Below are positions 25,455 to 32,755 of a stretch of 38,371 nt of DNA, one piece after another. Location: assembly GCF_002899715.1 (NCBI RefSeq), contig NZ_PPEK01000019.1, positions 1-38,371 on the forward strand, written 5' to 3'. Position numbers and translations under genes: made by a program. Numbering within the stretch: the first letter of the stretch is position 1; each line of letters opens with the position of its first letter. The notes under the pieces were generated by a model, which searched no databases, had not been told where the DNA came from, and was given only the letters and a program-made list of their open reading frames with translations. The DNA comes from Enteroscipio rubneri. GTDB lineage: Bacteria > Actinomycetota > Coriobacteriia > Coriobacteriales > Eggerthellaceae.

Positions 25455-26737
25455 CGTTCGTCCCCCTGAGAAAGCAGGTCGAGCACGAGGTTCTCGGCAT
25501 CTTCGGCCAGTTCCTGTACAGCACGGATGCACGAACCGGGCAGCGGCACATTCTTCTTCAGGAACTCGTCCTGCACATATGCCACCTCCCCCTCGGCGTT
25601 GCCGCGCTGCGCTTCGGCGACCTGCAGGAACACGGACGGGAACAGCCCTTCGCTTCTGAGCGCTTCCTTGTCGCGCGGCTGCACCGTCGCATCGAGCAGC
25701 GTGTCGCAAAAGAACTCCGAATAGGAGTCGTTCACGTGCTTGCGCAGGTCGTCCAACACCCCGGGGCGTTCGAGAAGCGGGTGCAAAGACGTCGCGCCCT
25801 CAAGCGTAATGCGCGCCACCATCTGCTCGCAGTGAGCTTTGCCGTTCTCGCGAAACAACTCGCGCATGATCTTGTCGGCGATGCCGGCCAGGCTATCGCA
25901 ATCGGATACGTCCACGGCCATGCGCTGCCAAACAACGCTGGCGGTGGGAATGAACTCCACGCGGTTGCGCGCGCCTTCCGTGAGCGTGACCTGGTACACC
26001 CCGCGCTCACCGGTTTCTTTCACGTCGCGGCCCTGGATGCAGCCCGAGAATACAAGCCTAGGATCGTCGAACGACGGGTAGGCGAGTTTCAGGTGGATGT
26101 GGCCAAGCGCCCAATAGTCCATGCCCGCGCGCATGAGCACTCGCGGCTCGACCGGGGCCTTCACCGGATCGACGTCCAAACCTGTGTGCAACACGCCCAC
26201 TGCGAAGGGGGCTTCGCCCGCACGCGGATGCAGCTCGGCAAGCGCCTGTTCGGCAGCAGCTCGCGTGACGCCTTCGGCGATGCATTCGTCGATAGGCCAC
26301 GTCTGATTGTAGTAGCCGCGCCCACCGATGATGCAGAGCGGTTCGCCCTCGCGCACGAACAGCTCGAAGCCGGGACGATCGGCCGGCAGCATGCGCGTGC
26401 TCGGCGGGAACGCGAAGAAGTCGCGCGTCCACGATGTGTACGGATCGTGATTGCCCGAAACGAGGTAGGATGGGATGCCCGCTTTGTCGAGGCGCTTGAG
26501 TCCCTCGAAAAAGTGCAGGTAGTCACCGTAGGAGGCGCGCGCAGAGTCGAATATGTCGCCGGCAATGACCACGAAGTCGACTTGACGGTCAAGAGCGGCG
26601 TCGATCACGCGATCGTATGCTTCGACAATGGCAGAGAACAGCCGGTTGGCCCACACGTCCGACAGCGCCCGAAGCCCGCGAAACGACGCGCCCAGGTGGA
26701 GGTCGGCAGCGTGGATGAATGTCAGCTGTTTCGGCAT
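25451..26737 (-). CDS. YhaO/SbcD-like metallophosphoesterase DNA exonuclease
   Basis: 428 residues. The phosphoesterase motifs are complete: DLHLG (D12, H14), GDIFD (60-64), GNHD (95-98) and the later GHIHLK. These bind the two metal ions of Mre11/SbcD-type nucleases. The C-terminal 150 residues are a partner-binding capping region. The gene overlaps the ATPase gene by four bases (ATGA), like yhaO-yhaN of Bacillus. The likely role is processing of DNA ends or hairpins. Confidence 0.88.
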   Translation of the reverse strand: MPKQLTFIHAADLHLGASFRGLRALSDVWANRLFSAIVEAYDRVIDAALDRQVDFVVIAGDIFDSARASYGDYLHFFEGLKRLDKAGIPSYLVSGNHDPYTSWTRDFFAFPPSTRMLPADRPGFELFVREGEPLCIIGGRGYYNQTWPIDECIAEGVTRAAAEQALAELHPRAGEAPFAVGVLHTGLDVDPVKAPVEPRVLMRAGMDYWALGHIHLKLAYPSFDDPRLVFSGCIQGRDVKETGERGVYQVTLTEGARNRVEFIPTASVVWQRMAVDVSDCDSLAGIADKIMRELFRENGKAHCEQMVARITLEGATSLHPLLERPGVLDDLRKHVNDSYSEFFCDTLLDATVQPRDKEALRSEGLFPSVFLQVAEAQRGNAEGEVAYVQDEFLKKNVPLPGSCIRAVQELAEDAENLVLDLLSQGDER

Positions 26738-26772
26738 GAGCCTAGTGTAGCGCTTGCGCGGTTCGGCTGCGA

Positions 26773-28185
26773 TCAGGCATAGGCCCCCACGCGTGAATCG
26801 TCGATGAAATCCATGAAGCGCGTGAACTCAGCGTTGAATGCAAGCTTGATATCTCGCGTAGGTCCGTTGCGGTGCTTCGCCACAATGAGTTCGGCTTCGC
26901 CCATATTGGGGCGGTCGTCGCTTTCGGCCTCTACCTCATCCATGCTGCGATCAATGAACATGACGATGTCGGCGTCCTGTTCGATGGAGCCCGATTCTCG
27001 CAGGTCGGATAGCATCGGGCGCTTCTTGCCGCGCATCTCGACCTGGCGCGAGAGCTGCGAAAGCGCAATGACGGGCATGTCCATCTCCTTCGCAAGCACC
27101 TTAAGGCCACGCGATATCTCGCCCACCTCCACCGCGCGGTTGCCGTCGCGGCGCGTCTGGGGCGGCTGCATGAGCTGCAAGTAGTCAACCACGATGAGGC
27201 CCTTTTCAGCGCCGCGCAACTCACGGCGAGCCTTCGCGCGCAACTCCAGAATCGAGAGCGACGGAGTGTCGTCGATGTACATGTCCAACTTCGAGAGCGT
27301 GTTCGACGCGTCGGCGATTGCCCCCCAGTCGGACTCCTGCAGTTGCCCGGCACGCAGCCGCGACAGGTTGACGCGCGCCTCGGAGCACAGCACACGCTGC
27401 ACCAGCTGCGCTGCGCTCATTTCAAGGGAGAGAAACGCCACGGTCACGCCAAGCTTGGCGGAGTTGGTAGCCAGGTTGAGGGCGAACGAGGTTTTGCCTA
27501 CGCCGGGGCGCGCAGCCAGGATGACCAGGTCGCCCCCACGGAAGCCGTGGAACAAATCGTCGACATCTTGGAAGCCGCTCGGCACGCCAGCCATGCTGTT
27601 TTTCTGCTCGGCAAGCTTCGTAATCTCGTCGAAAGCGTCAGTGAGCAACGTGTCCATCTTCTTGAATTCCGAGGACACGCGCTTTTCGGTGACGTTGAAC
27701 AGAATCTTCTCGGATTCTTCGACCACCACTCCCAGATCATCGGGCGCATCGTAGGCGAGCGCGTTTATTTCAGTCGATGCTCGGATGAGGTCGCGCAAAA
27801 TGGAGGTGCGCTTGACGATGTCGACATGATTCTGCCAGTTCGTGAGGGCGAACGTGTTGTCGGCGAGTTCCACGAGATAGGGTTTGCCGCCCACCGCCTC
27901 CAGCTGGCCCATCGCTTTGAGGTTGTCGGCGAGCGAGATGTGGTCAATGGGAATGTGGCGCACGTACAGGTCGATCATCGACTCATAGATGCGCTGGTGG
28001 GCAGCGCGATAGAAGTTTTCCTTGACCAGTTTTGGCGCCACTTCCTCGATAGCCTCTTGGTTGAGCAAGCATGCCGCCAGCACGGACTTCTCCGCCTCGA
28101 TGTTCTGCGGCTCCATCTTGCGCCGGTCGGTGACGGTGGCCTCATCGGGTGCAAAATCGGCGTTGTAAGGCGCGTTCGGGGACAT
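26773..28185 (-). CDS. dnaB: Replicative DNA helicase
   Basis: 470 residues, full length. The N-terminal DnaB domain (about 24-125, starting PQNIEAEKSVLAACLL) mediates hexamer and primase contacts. The C-terminal RecA-like domain has Walker A ARPGVGKTS (PGVGKTS at 227-233), Walker B LIVVDYLQLM, SRGLKVLAKE and the ALSQLSR motif. No intein is present. The ribosome site is GAGAGGAAAGAG. It is preceded by a -10 box at 28235 and separated from rplI by a strong terminator, so it has its own promoter. Confidence 0.97.
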   Translation of the reverse strand: MSPNAPYNADFAPDEATVTDRRKMEPQNIEAEKSVLAACLLNQEAIEEVAPKLVKENFYRAAHQRIYESMIDLYVRHIPIDHISLADNLKAMGQLEAVGGKPYLVELADNTFALTNWQNHVDIVKRTSILRDLIRASTEINALAYDAPDDLGVVVEESEKILFNVTEKRVSSEFKKMDTLLTDAFDEITKLAEQKNSMAGVPSGFQDVDDLFHGFRGGDLVILAARPGVGKTSFALNLATNSAKLGVTVAFLSLEMSAAQLVQRVLCSEARVNLSRLRAGQLQESDWGAIADASNTLSKLDMYIDDTPSLSILELRAKARRELRGAEKGLIVVDYLQLMQPPQTRRDGNRAVEVGEISRGLKVLAKEMDMPVIALSQLSRQVEMRGKKRPMLSDLRESGSIEQDADIVMFIDRSMDEVEAESDDRPNMGEAELIVAKHRNGPTRDIKLAFNAEFTRFMDFIDDSRVGAYA

Positions 28186-28229
28186 GCTCTCTTTCCTCTC
28201 AGCATATGCGGGATGCAGGGCAAAGCCCT

Positions 28230-28235
28230 ATGATA
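28230..28235 (-). promoter_or_regulatory. Putative -10 box (TATCAT) of dnaB
   Basis: TATCAT on the minus strand at 28235-28230, 45 bases before the dnaB ATG, downstream of the ribosomal operon terminator. The -35 match is poor. Confidence 0.4.
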
Positions 28236-28304
28236 CAACAACAATAACTGCAGGTCGCCACCTATTTTCGACGCGAGCGAACACCTCCGGTTATCCACCG
28301 CCAT

Positions 28305-28348
28305 AAGAAAACCCCCTTCGTGCCCATCAGGGCGAAGGGGGTTTTCCA
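28305..28348 (-). terminator. Terminator of the rpsF-ssb-rpsR-rplI operon
   Basis: A 13-bp perfect stem AAAACCCCCTTCG (28308-28320) with 28333-28345, with CCC/GGG closing further in the loop. It has A and T tracts on both sides, so it can act in both directions. It lies about 50 bases past the rplI stop. Confidence 0.85.
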
Positions 28349-28396
28349 CGTTTTCCACAACTTTGCGCGGTGGAAAACGTTTTTAAGCAGATCGTG

Positions 28397-28954
28397 CTAT
28401 TCGGCAGTCTCTTCGGCCGGAGCATCAGCCTCCGGGGCCTCGGGGGCCTCGGGAGTCTCTTCGACAACCTCGACGTCCTCTTCGACCACCGTCTCCACGA
28501 GCTCGTCTTCGGAGCCCACAACGCGCAGTTTCACCGTCGTCTTGATGGTGCGGTAGATGGAGATGGACACCTCATGCTCGCCAGCCGTCTTGATAGCCTG
28601 GCCAAGCTCGATGCGGCGCTTATCGACCTCGATACCGGTGCTCTCCTTGAGGGCCTCGGCGATCATCTGCGACGTCACGGAGCCGAACAGCTGGCCCTCG
28701 TCACCCACCTGGGCGACGACCTTGATGAGGGCGCCGTCAAGCGTTTCCTTCATCTTGGTGGCATCGGCAACGCGATTCTCCTCGCGCTTGGCGATGTTGT
28801 GCTTGCGCTGCTCGAGCTGCTTCAGGTTGCCTTTGGTCGCGGGAATCGCGATGTTCTGGCGGAACAGATAGTTGTTGGCAAAGCCGGCGGCCACGTCGAC
28901 AACGTCGCCTTCGCCGCCCTTGCCCTTCAGTTCTTGGAGCAGGATGACTTTCAT
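28397..28954 (-). CDS. rplI: 50S ribosomal protein bL9 with an acidic C-terminal extension
   Basis: 185 residues. The N-terminal domain MKVILLQELKGKGGEGDVVDVAAGFANNYLF is the standard rRNA-binding part. The long connecting helix and the C-terminal domain follow to about residue 150. The last 35 residues are an added tail of Glu, Pro, Ala, Val and Asp with PEAP repeats, absent from typical bL9 (about 150 residues). Last gene of the rpsF operon. Confidence 0.97.
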   Translation of the reverse strand: MKVILLQELKGKGGEGDVVDVAAGFANNYLFRQNIAIPATKGNLKQLEQRKHNIAKREENRVADATKMKETLDGALIKVVAQVGDEGQLFGSVTSQMIAEALKESTGIEVDKRRIELGQAIKTAGEHEVSISIYRTIKTTVKLRVVGSEDELVETVVEEDVEVVEETPEAPEAPEADAPAEETAE

Positions 28955-28969
28955 GGTTCCTCCTTGCGC

Positions 28970-29230
28970 CTAGCGGCTGCGACGGTCGCCGCGGCCGCTG
29001 ATGGCGGGAACCGCATAGGGCATCAGAGCCATCTCGCGAGCGCGTTTCACGGCGTTCGCGATGTCGCGCTGGTGCTGGGTGCAGGCACCCGTCACGCGGC
29101 GCGGCTTGATCTTCCCGCGGTCGGTAACGTATTTGCGCAGCATTTGCGTGTCTTTGTAGTCAATGTACTGCGTGTCCTCTTTGCAGAACTGGCAGTACTT
29201 GCGACGCGGCTGCTTCGCGTAATCGGACAT
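28970..29230 (-). CDS. rpsR: 30S ribosomal protein bS18
   Basis: 86 residues. Contains the conserved KYCQFC and TGACTQHQR segments and [19 protein letters not shown]. The cysteines (CxxC plus a later Cys) suggest the zinc-binding 'C+' form. It binds bS6 in the small-subunit platform. It is directly between ssb and rplI. Confidence 0.97.
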   Translation of the reverse strand: MSDYAKQPRRKYCQFCKEDTQYIDYKDTQMLRKYVTDRGKIKPRRVTGACTQHQRDIANAVKRAREMALMPYAVPAISGRGDRRSR

Positions 29231-29251
29231 TTCAAACCTCTTTCGTGTCGC

Positions 29252-29707
29252 TTAAAACGGGATGTCTTCGTCGTAGACCGAAGAAGAGGCATCGACAACC
29301 GGCGGAACCGCCGCAGGAGCGGGAGCCGGAGCGGCTGCAGGGGCAGCATAGCCGCCGCCATACGACGACGAATCGCTGTTGCGGCTCGACATGAACTCCA
29401 GTTCGTCCACGATCACCTCGAGCTTGCTGCGCTTCTGCCCTTCGCGCTCCCACTGGCTCCAGCGGAGCTTTCCCTCGACGGACACCTTCGTACCCTTGCT
29501 GAGATAGCGCGAAAGGCTCTCGGCACGGGCGCCGAACATGGTGCAGTCGATGAAGTTGGGGTAGTCCTCCCATTCGCCGGTCTGCTGGTTCTTGCGACGG
29601 TCGTTGACCGCCACGCCGAAACCGAGCACGGGAAGGCCGCTGGCCGTAGAGCGCAGCTCGGAATCCCTTGTAAGGTTTCCGCTGATGATCACTCTGTTGA
29701 TGCTCAT
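29252..29707 (-). CDS. ssb: Single-stranded DNA-binding protein
   Basis: 151 residues. The OB fold (about 1-105) starts MSINRVIISGNLTRDSEL. An Ala/Pro-rich linker (about 118-138) leads to the conserved acidic tip DEDIPF, which recruits DNA-processing partners. Located between rpsF and rpsR, the usual order. Confidence 0.96.
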   Translation of the reverse strand: MSINRVIISGNLTRDSELRSTASGLPVLGFGVAVNDRRKNQQTGEWEDYPNFIDCTMFGARAESLSRYLSKGTKVSVEGKLRWSQWEREGQKRSKLEVIVDELEFMSSRNSDSSSYGGGYAAPAAAPAPAPAAVPPVVDASSSVYDEDIPF

Positions 29708-29765
29708 GTTGTCTACCTCTTCTCACATGCCAGGCCCGAAAGGCTTCGGGCCCGAAACGTCTTTT

Positions 29766-30059
29766 CTAGTCGCGATCCGGACGCTTGACGATCATGTGAC
29801 GCGCGACCGCGTCGTTGATACGCAGGATTCGATCGAGTTCTGCAACATTGGCGGGATCGGCATGAAAATCGATGAGAGTGTAGTCACCGTCGGTCAGACC
29901 GTTGATCTCGTAAGCGAGTTTGCGCTTGCCCCAGTTGTCGACGTTGTCAATCGTGCCTTCGCCCTCGGCGATCGTGGTCTCGATACGCTTCATAACGGCG
30001 GCGCGGGTTTCTTCGTCGATAGACGGAGCGACAAAAAACAGCAATTCATAAGCCTTCAT
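29766..30059 (-). CDS. rpsF: 30S ribosomal protein bS6
   Basis: 97 residues. Starts MKAYELLFFVAPSIDEETR and contains NWGKRKLAYEINGLTDGDYTLIDF, both characteristic of bS6. First gene of the operon, with the very strong ribosome site AAAGGAGGTGAGC. The leader RNA has a stem that could mediate feedback by S6:S18. Confidence 0.97.
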   Translation of the reverse strand: MKAYELLFFVAPSIDEETRAAVMKRIETTIAEGEGTIDNVDNWGKRKLAYEINGLTDGDYTLIDFHADPANVAELDRILRINDAVARHMIVKRPDRD

Positions 30060-30061
30060 CA

Positions 30062-30139
30062 GCTCACCTCCTTTGGACTGTACGGCCCCGGTGCTGGTGA
30101 AGGCACACTACCCGGGGCAGGATTAGCCTGACTATTCTA
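30062..30139 (-). promoter_or_regulatory. rpsF promoter (extended -10) and structured leader, possible S6:S18 autoregulatory element
   Basis: TGCTAGAAT on the minus strand (TAGAAT at 30139-30134) is an extended -10 box. The leader folds into a stem GCCCCGG/CCGGGGC (30085-30091 with 30112-30118) with an internal extension, and CCGTAC just 3' of the stem before the ribosome site. Known S6:S18-binding leaders carry a conserved CCG beside a hairpin. The match here is only suggestive. Confidence 0.5.
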
Positions 30140-30706
30140 GCAAAAGGGCGAGCACACGTAAGCCGCAACCGATCCGCTCATCCTTTTACACCGTTTCGCC
30201 ACACTTCATGCACCGGCTCCGCCGACCCCCCGAGCCTTTGCGCCAATCTCCCATCAGCGTTCCGAATCCTTGCCCGATCTCGTATCAGCGTTCCGAGTCC
30301 ATCCCGCCGCCTCCCTATGCCGAGTTGCGGCGGCGGGACAACGCCTTGTCCAGCCAACGTCCGAACTTCGCAAATCCATACTAGCAAGCTCAAACAGCGC
30401 TCCGATGGCGCACGTCAAACGCGGCGGGACGCTACATTCGACGCGGAACCGCCGCCGAGATGCTGCGAAATCAGCGTCCACCTGAAGCATGTCCAGCGCA
30501 CACCTAACGGGCATCCAGCGCGCGTCCAACGTGTTTCTAACACGACAGCCAGTCCCCGCGCACTCAGCCTTCGTTCGACCGACGTTCGTGCGACCGACGT
30601 TCGTGCGACCGGCTCTTGTTCGACGAGCAACGGTTCGCGGGCGCTTTGCGAAAAAGTCGGTGCCGTGGTCGACGAGCAGGACGAAGCGCCACCGTAGGAA
30701 GCGCAA
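30140..30706. repeat. Non-coding stretch with short direct repeats
   Basis: No gene is supported. Repeats seen: ATCAGCGTTCCGA at 30253-30265 and 30284-30296 (31-base spacing), and a 15-base tandem unit GTTCGTGCGACCGAC at 30584-30598 and 30599-30613, flanked by partial copies. The one long minus-strand frame starts in the parS palindrome and is Arg-rich, as expected of a chance frame. Confidence 0.5.
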
Positions 30707-30742
30707 AAACGCAGGATGTTTCACGTGAAACATCCTGCGTTT
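30707..30742 (-). terminator. 36-base perfect palindrome containing a parS site; probable terminator
   Basis: The inner 16 bases (30717-30732) are a perfect parS, TGTTTCACGTGAAACA. The symmetry continues for ten further bases on each side (AAACGCAGGA and its complement). On the minus strand it is followed by TTTTTGCGC, so it also fits a rho-independent terminator for the gene at 30826-31365. Confidence 0.65.
30717..30732. promoter_or_regulatory. parS site (perfect TGTTTCACGTGAAACA)
   Basis: Exact match to the ParB-binding consensus, about 9.6 kb from the parS pair next to purD. Together these sites define a parS cluster around the dnaB-rpsF region. Confidence 0.88.
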
Positions 30743-30825
30743 CAAACTTCGCGGAGCAAACTGAAACGACCGCAGGCGCGAAAACGAAGGTCGGGTTTCG
30801 GAGGCCTGCGGTGGCGATGCAGTGG

Positions 30826-31365
30826 CTAGGCCTCGGGTTTTTCGGCATCGTCTTCGACAGCGTCGTCTTCGTCGTCGAGGTATTTCTCGTCAATCTCGTC
30901 ATCGTCGTAAGCGTCGGCGCTCTTGAGTGCGACCATGAAGTTCGGAGCCTCACCGATGTAGGCAGGCTCTTCCTCGAAGACAAGCGCACCGTCTTCGTCG
31001 GCTTCGTACAGAAAACCGACGGCATAACCTTCGTCCTCGCCGGGCACGCCGCCCTCGGCAATGAGCGCATCCTTCGTACCATCGTCGATCTCGACGTACC
31101 CGTCGTAGCATAGGGCGTAGGCGTCCGCACCGCGCGCATTCTGCACCGTATGGCGAGCGAAGTTGAAGCACTCCTCGGCTGTCTCGCCGGGATGATTCTC
31201 AATGAAGAGGTTGTCCTTCACGACAAGCGCCGTGTACGGGATCACGTCCTCTCCCTGAAGCATCTTCTCCTTCGCTTCTTCAAGCGAGAATAGCAGCACC
31301 TTCTCCAAAATCTCAGGAATCTCGGGAACCTGCACGTCGGAGCTTTCTACTACGCGATCGGCCAT
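30826..31365 (-). CDS. Acidic hypothetical protein, 179 aa
   Basis: I do not recognise the family. The ATG has GAAAGGA upstream. The protein is strongly acidic throughout, with a folded-looking core (about 20-145: EEAKEKMLQGEDVIPYTALVV, then HTVQNARGADAYALCYDGYVE) and a disordered Asp/Glu tail (about 150-179). There is no signal peptide or membrane segment, so it is probably cytoplasmic. It appears to be a single-gene unit that ends at the parS-containing terminator. The coding character is convincing: consistent codon use, a good ribosome site and no frame breaks. Confidence 0.75.
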   Translation of the reverse strand: MADRVVESSDVQVPEIPEILEKVLLFSLEEAKEKMLQGEDVIPYTALVVKDNLFIENHPGETAEECFNFARHTVQNARGADAYALCYDGYVEIDDGTKDALIAEGGVPGEDEGYAVGFLYEADEDGALVFEEEPAYIGEAPNFMVALKSADAYDDDEIDEKYLDDEDDAVEDDAEKPEA

Positions 31366-32054
31366 AGCCTCGTCCTTTCAATTGCGGTGAGCGCGGCGCC
31401 GGACAACATCGATCCCCGGAGCGGTCGCGCGTGCCAGGAACCCGGTTTCAGCTCCATGCTTTCCTGATCGACAGCGGCCCAGATGGAACAGGCATGCCGA
31501 ACGCGGAAACAAGCGGCGCGCCGAGCACGGAGCATTTCGGGATACCACTCGCTCGCCAAGTGGCGAAGCGCACGAGCATCGGTCCGAACAGCATCCGGTG
31601 CCACGCTTTTCGTTGCCACTCAGTGTAGGGGTTGGTGTACTTCGCACGCAGAAGAAAGCCCGGTTATTCGGCGTATCTTCAAATTTCGACGCGCATGACC
31701 GAACGGGCGATAAACCAACTCCGCGCACAGGAGAACCCGTGCAGACATCCCCTCGTACAGCGAACAGACTCCAAATAGCAGATAATCATCGGATGGGGAT
31801 GCGGAAGACTTCGCGCACCCCGATCGAGCGCGAGGCGTGCGAGAACGAGAAAGGAATTCTCCCGATCTGGCATTTTTGCAGGGAGAACCACCAAGGCGGT
31901 TTCGCTGCCCCGATTCCATTTTCCCGAATTCGACGATTATTTGCCACCGCACCCACGTCAAGAATAAAAGCTGCAGAACACAGATCGCTGATTCTCCTCA
32001 AGCCGAGAAGGCGGGGATTCTTCGTCGCAGATAACGATGCGCTACATTTGGGGC
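31366..32054. other. 689-base gap without a supported gene
   Basis: I see no gene, RNA gene or mobile-element remnant. It is less GC-rich than its neighbours in parts (about 31840-31980). Short overlapping frames on both strands lack ribosome sites. It should contain the promoter of the acidic hypothetical gene. A TACACT box on the minus strand (about 31627-31622) is a weak candidate. Confidence 0.4.
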
Positions 32055-32546
32055 CTAGTGATGGCGATGGCAGCCGCGGTGGCAGGAGCGATGCCCGCGA
32101 CGACCCTTCTTCTTGCATTTGATGCCTTTATCCTTTGCTGCAAGAATAATCTTCTCAGTGATCGTATTGAGCTGGGCTATCTCCTCTTCAGTGAGGCACG
32201 AAAGGATCTCTTCGGCAGTGCGGTCATTGGCTGCGAGACGCTTTTCCGCGACAGTGCGCCCCTCATCCGTGAGCTTCACGATGTAGGTGCGCTTGGCGTC
32301 GGCGCCCTCAATGGCGACGAAATCGTTGCGCTCGGCCTTCTTGACGATATCCTTTAGATCGCGTCTGCTGATGCCGATGATATCCACCAACTCGCGCTGC
32401 GTGGCAGCGCCGTCGCGCTCAAGCAGCGCGCGCATAAGCGCTCCCTGACCCTTCTTGAAACTTTTCGGCCCGTTTTTGTGAAATGTGCGGCGTACGAACT
32501 TGTCGGCTTTTTTGAGCTGGTTCAATGTGGCGGTCGCTTCATTCAT
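32055..32546 (-). CDS. MarR-family regulator with a Cys/His-rich C-terminal tail
   Basis: 163 residues from ATG 32546, preceded by AAGAAGGAG. The longer frame to 32597 lacks a ribosome site. The winged helix (about 35-120) includes QGALMRALLERDGAATQRELVDIIGISRRDLKDIVKKAERNDFVAI, a recognition-helix region, and the wing around DAKRTYIVKLTDEGR. The last 20 residues contain three Cys and five His among Arg, Lys and Gly (pattern C-KKK-GRRGH-C-H-C-HRHH), an unusual candidate metal-binding tail. It lies directly downstream of the surface operon but is separated from it by about 210 bases. Confidence 0.82.
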   Translation of the reverse strand: MNEATATLNQLKKADKFVRRTFHKNGPKSFKKGQGALMRALLERDGAATQRELVDIIGISRRDLKDIVKKAERNDFVAIEGADAKRTYIVKLTDEGRTVAEKRLAANDRTAEEILSCLTEEEIAQLNTITEKIILAAKDKGIKCKKKGRRGHRSCHRGCHRHH

Positions 32547-32606
32547 GGAGGACTCCTTCTTCGATGTGCGCCTATCTTCGCTTTGCCCGTCTCGCATTCA
32601 CTATAA

Positions 32607-32701
32607 GCCCCGAGCACGGGTATGCGCCTATTCACGAGAAGAAAATCACTCTTCAGACCCGAGAACCAGTCGGCCCAGGACGCCGCGGCCCCGAGCACGG
32701 G
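32607..32701. repeat. 14-base direct repeat GCCCCGAGCACGGG upstream of the MarR gene
   Basis: Exact copies at 32607-32620 and 32688-32701. Each contains the dyad CCCG-AGCA-CGGG. A 9-base repeat TGCGCCTAT also occurs at 32567-32575 and 32623-32631, flanking a TATAGT -10-like box on the minus strand. These could be operators for the MarR protein. Confidence 0.4.
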
Positions 32702-32724
32702 CGGCAGGGCGGCCCGTCCCGTGC
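32695..32724 (-). terminator. GC-rich hairpin after the surface-protein operon
   Basis: GCACGGG (32695-32701) pairs with CCCGTGC (32718-32724), about 30 bases after the stop of the foldase lipoprotein. No T tract follows, so termination is uncertain. Confidence 0.3.
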
Positions 32725-32755
32725 CCTCCCGGGCGAGCCCACGGGGCCCGAGGGG

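Noticed and set aside
25455-25709. N-terminal extension of the YhaN-like protein
   Set aside because: It lies wholly inside the YhaO-like gene, is Arg/Ala-rich, and the ATG at 25454 has the expected ATGA overlap.
28291-28299. DnaA box (TTATCCACC)
   Set aside because: A single site with one mismatch and no cluster or AT-rich unwinding region. Not an origin by itself.
30254-30745. 163-codon minus-strand frame starting near the parS palindrome (MFHVKH)
   Set aside because: The N-terminus is a translation of parS. The rest is Arg-rich with repeats and shows no protein family.
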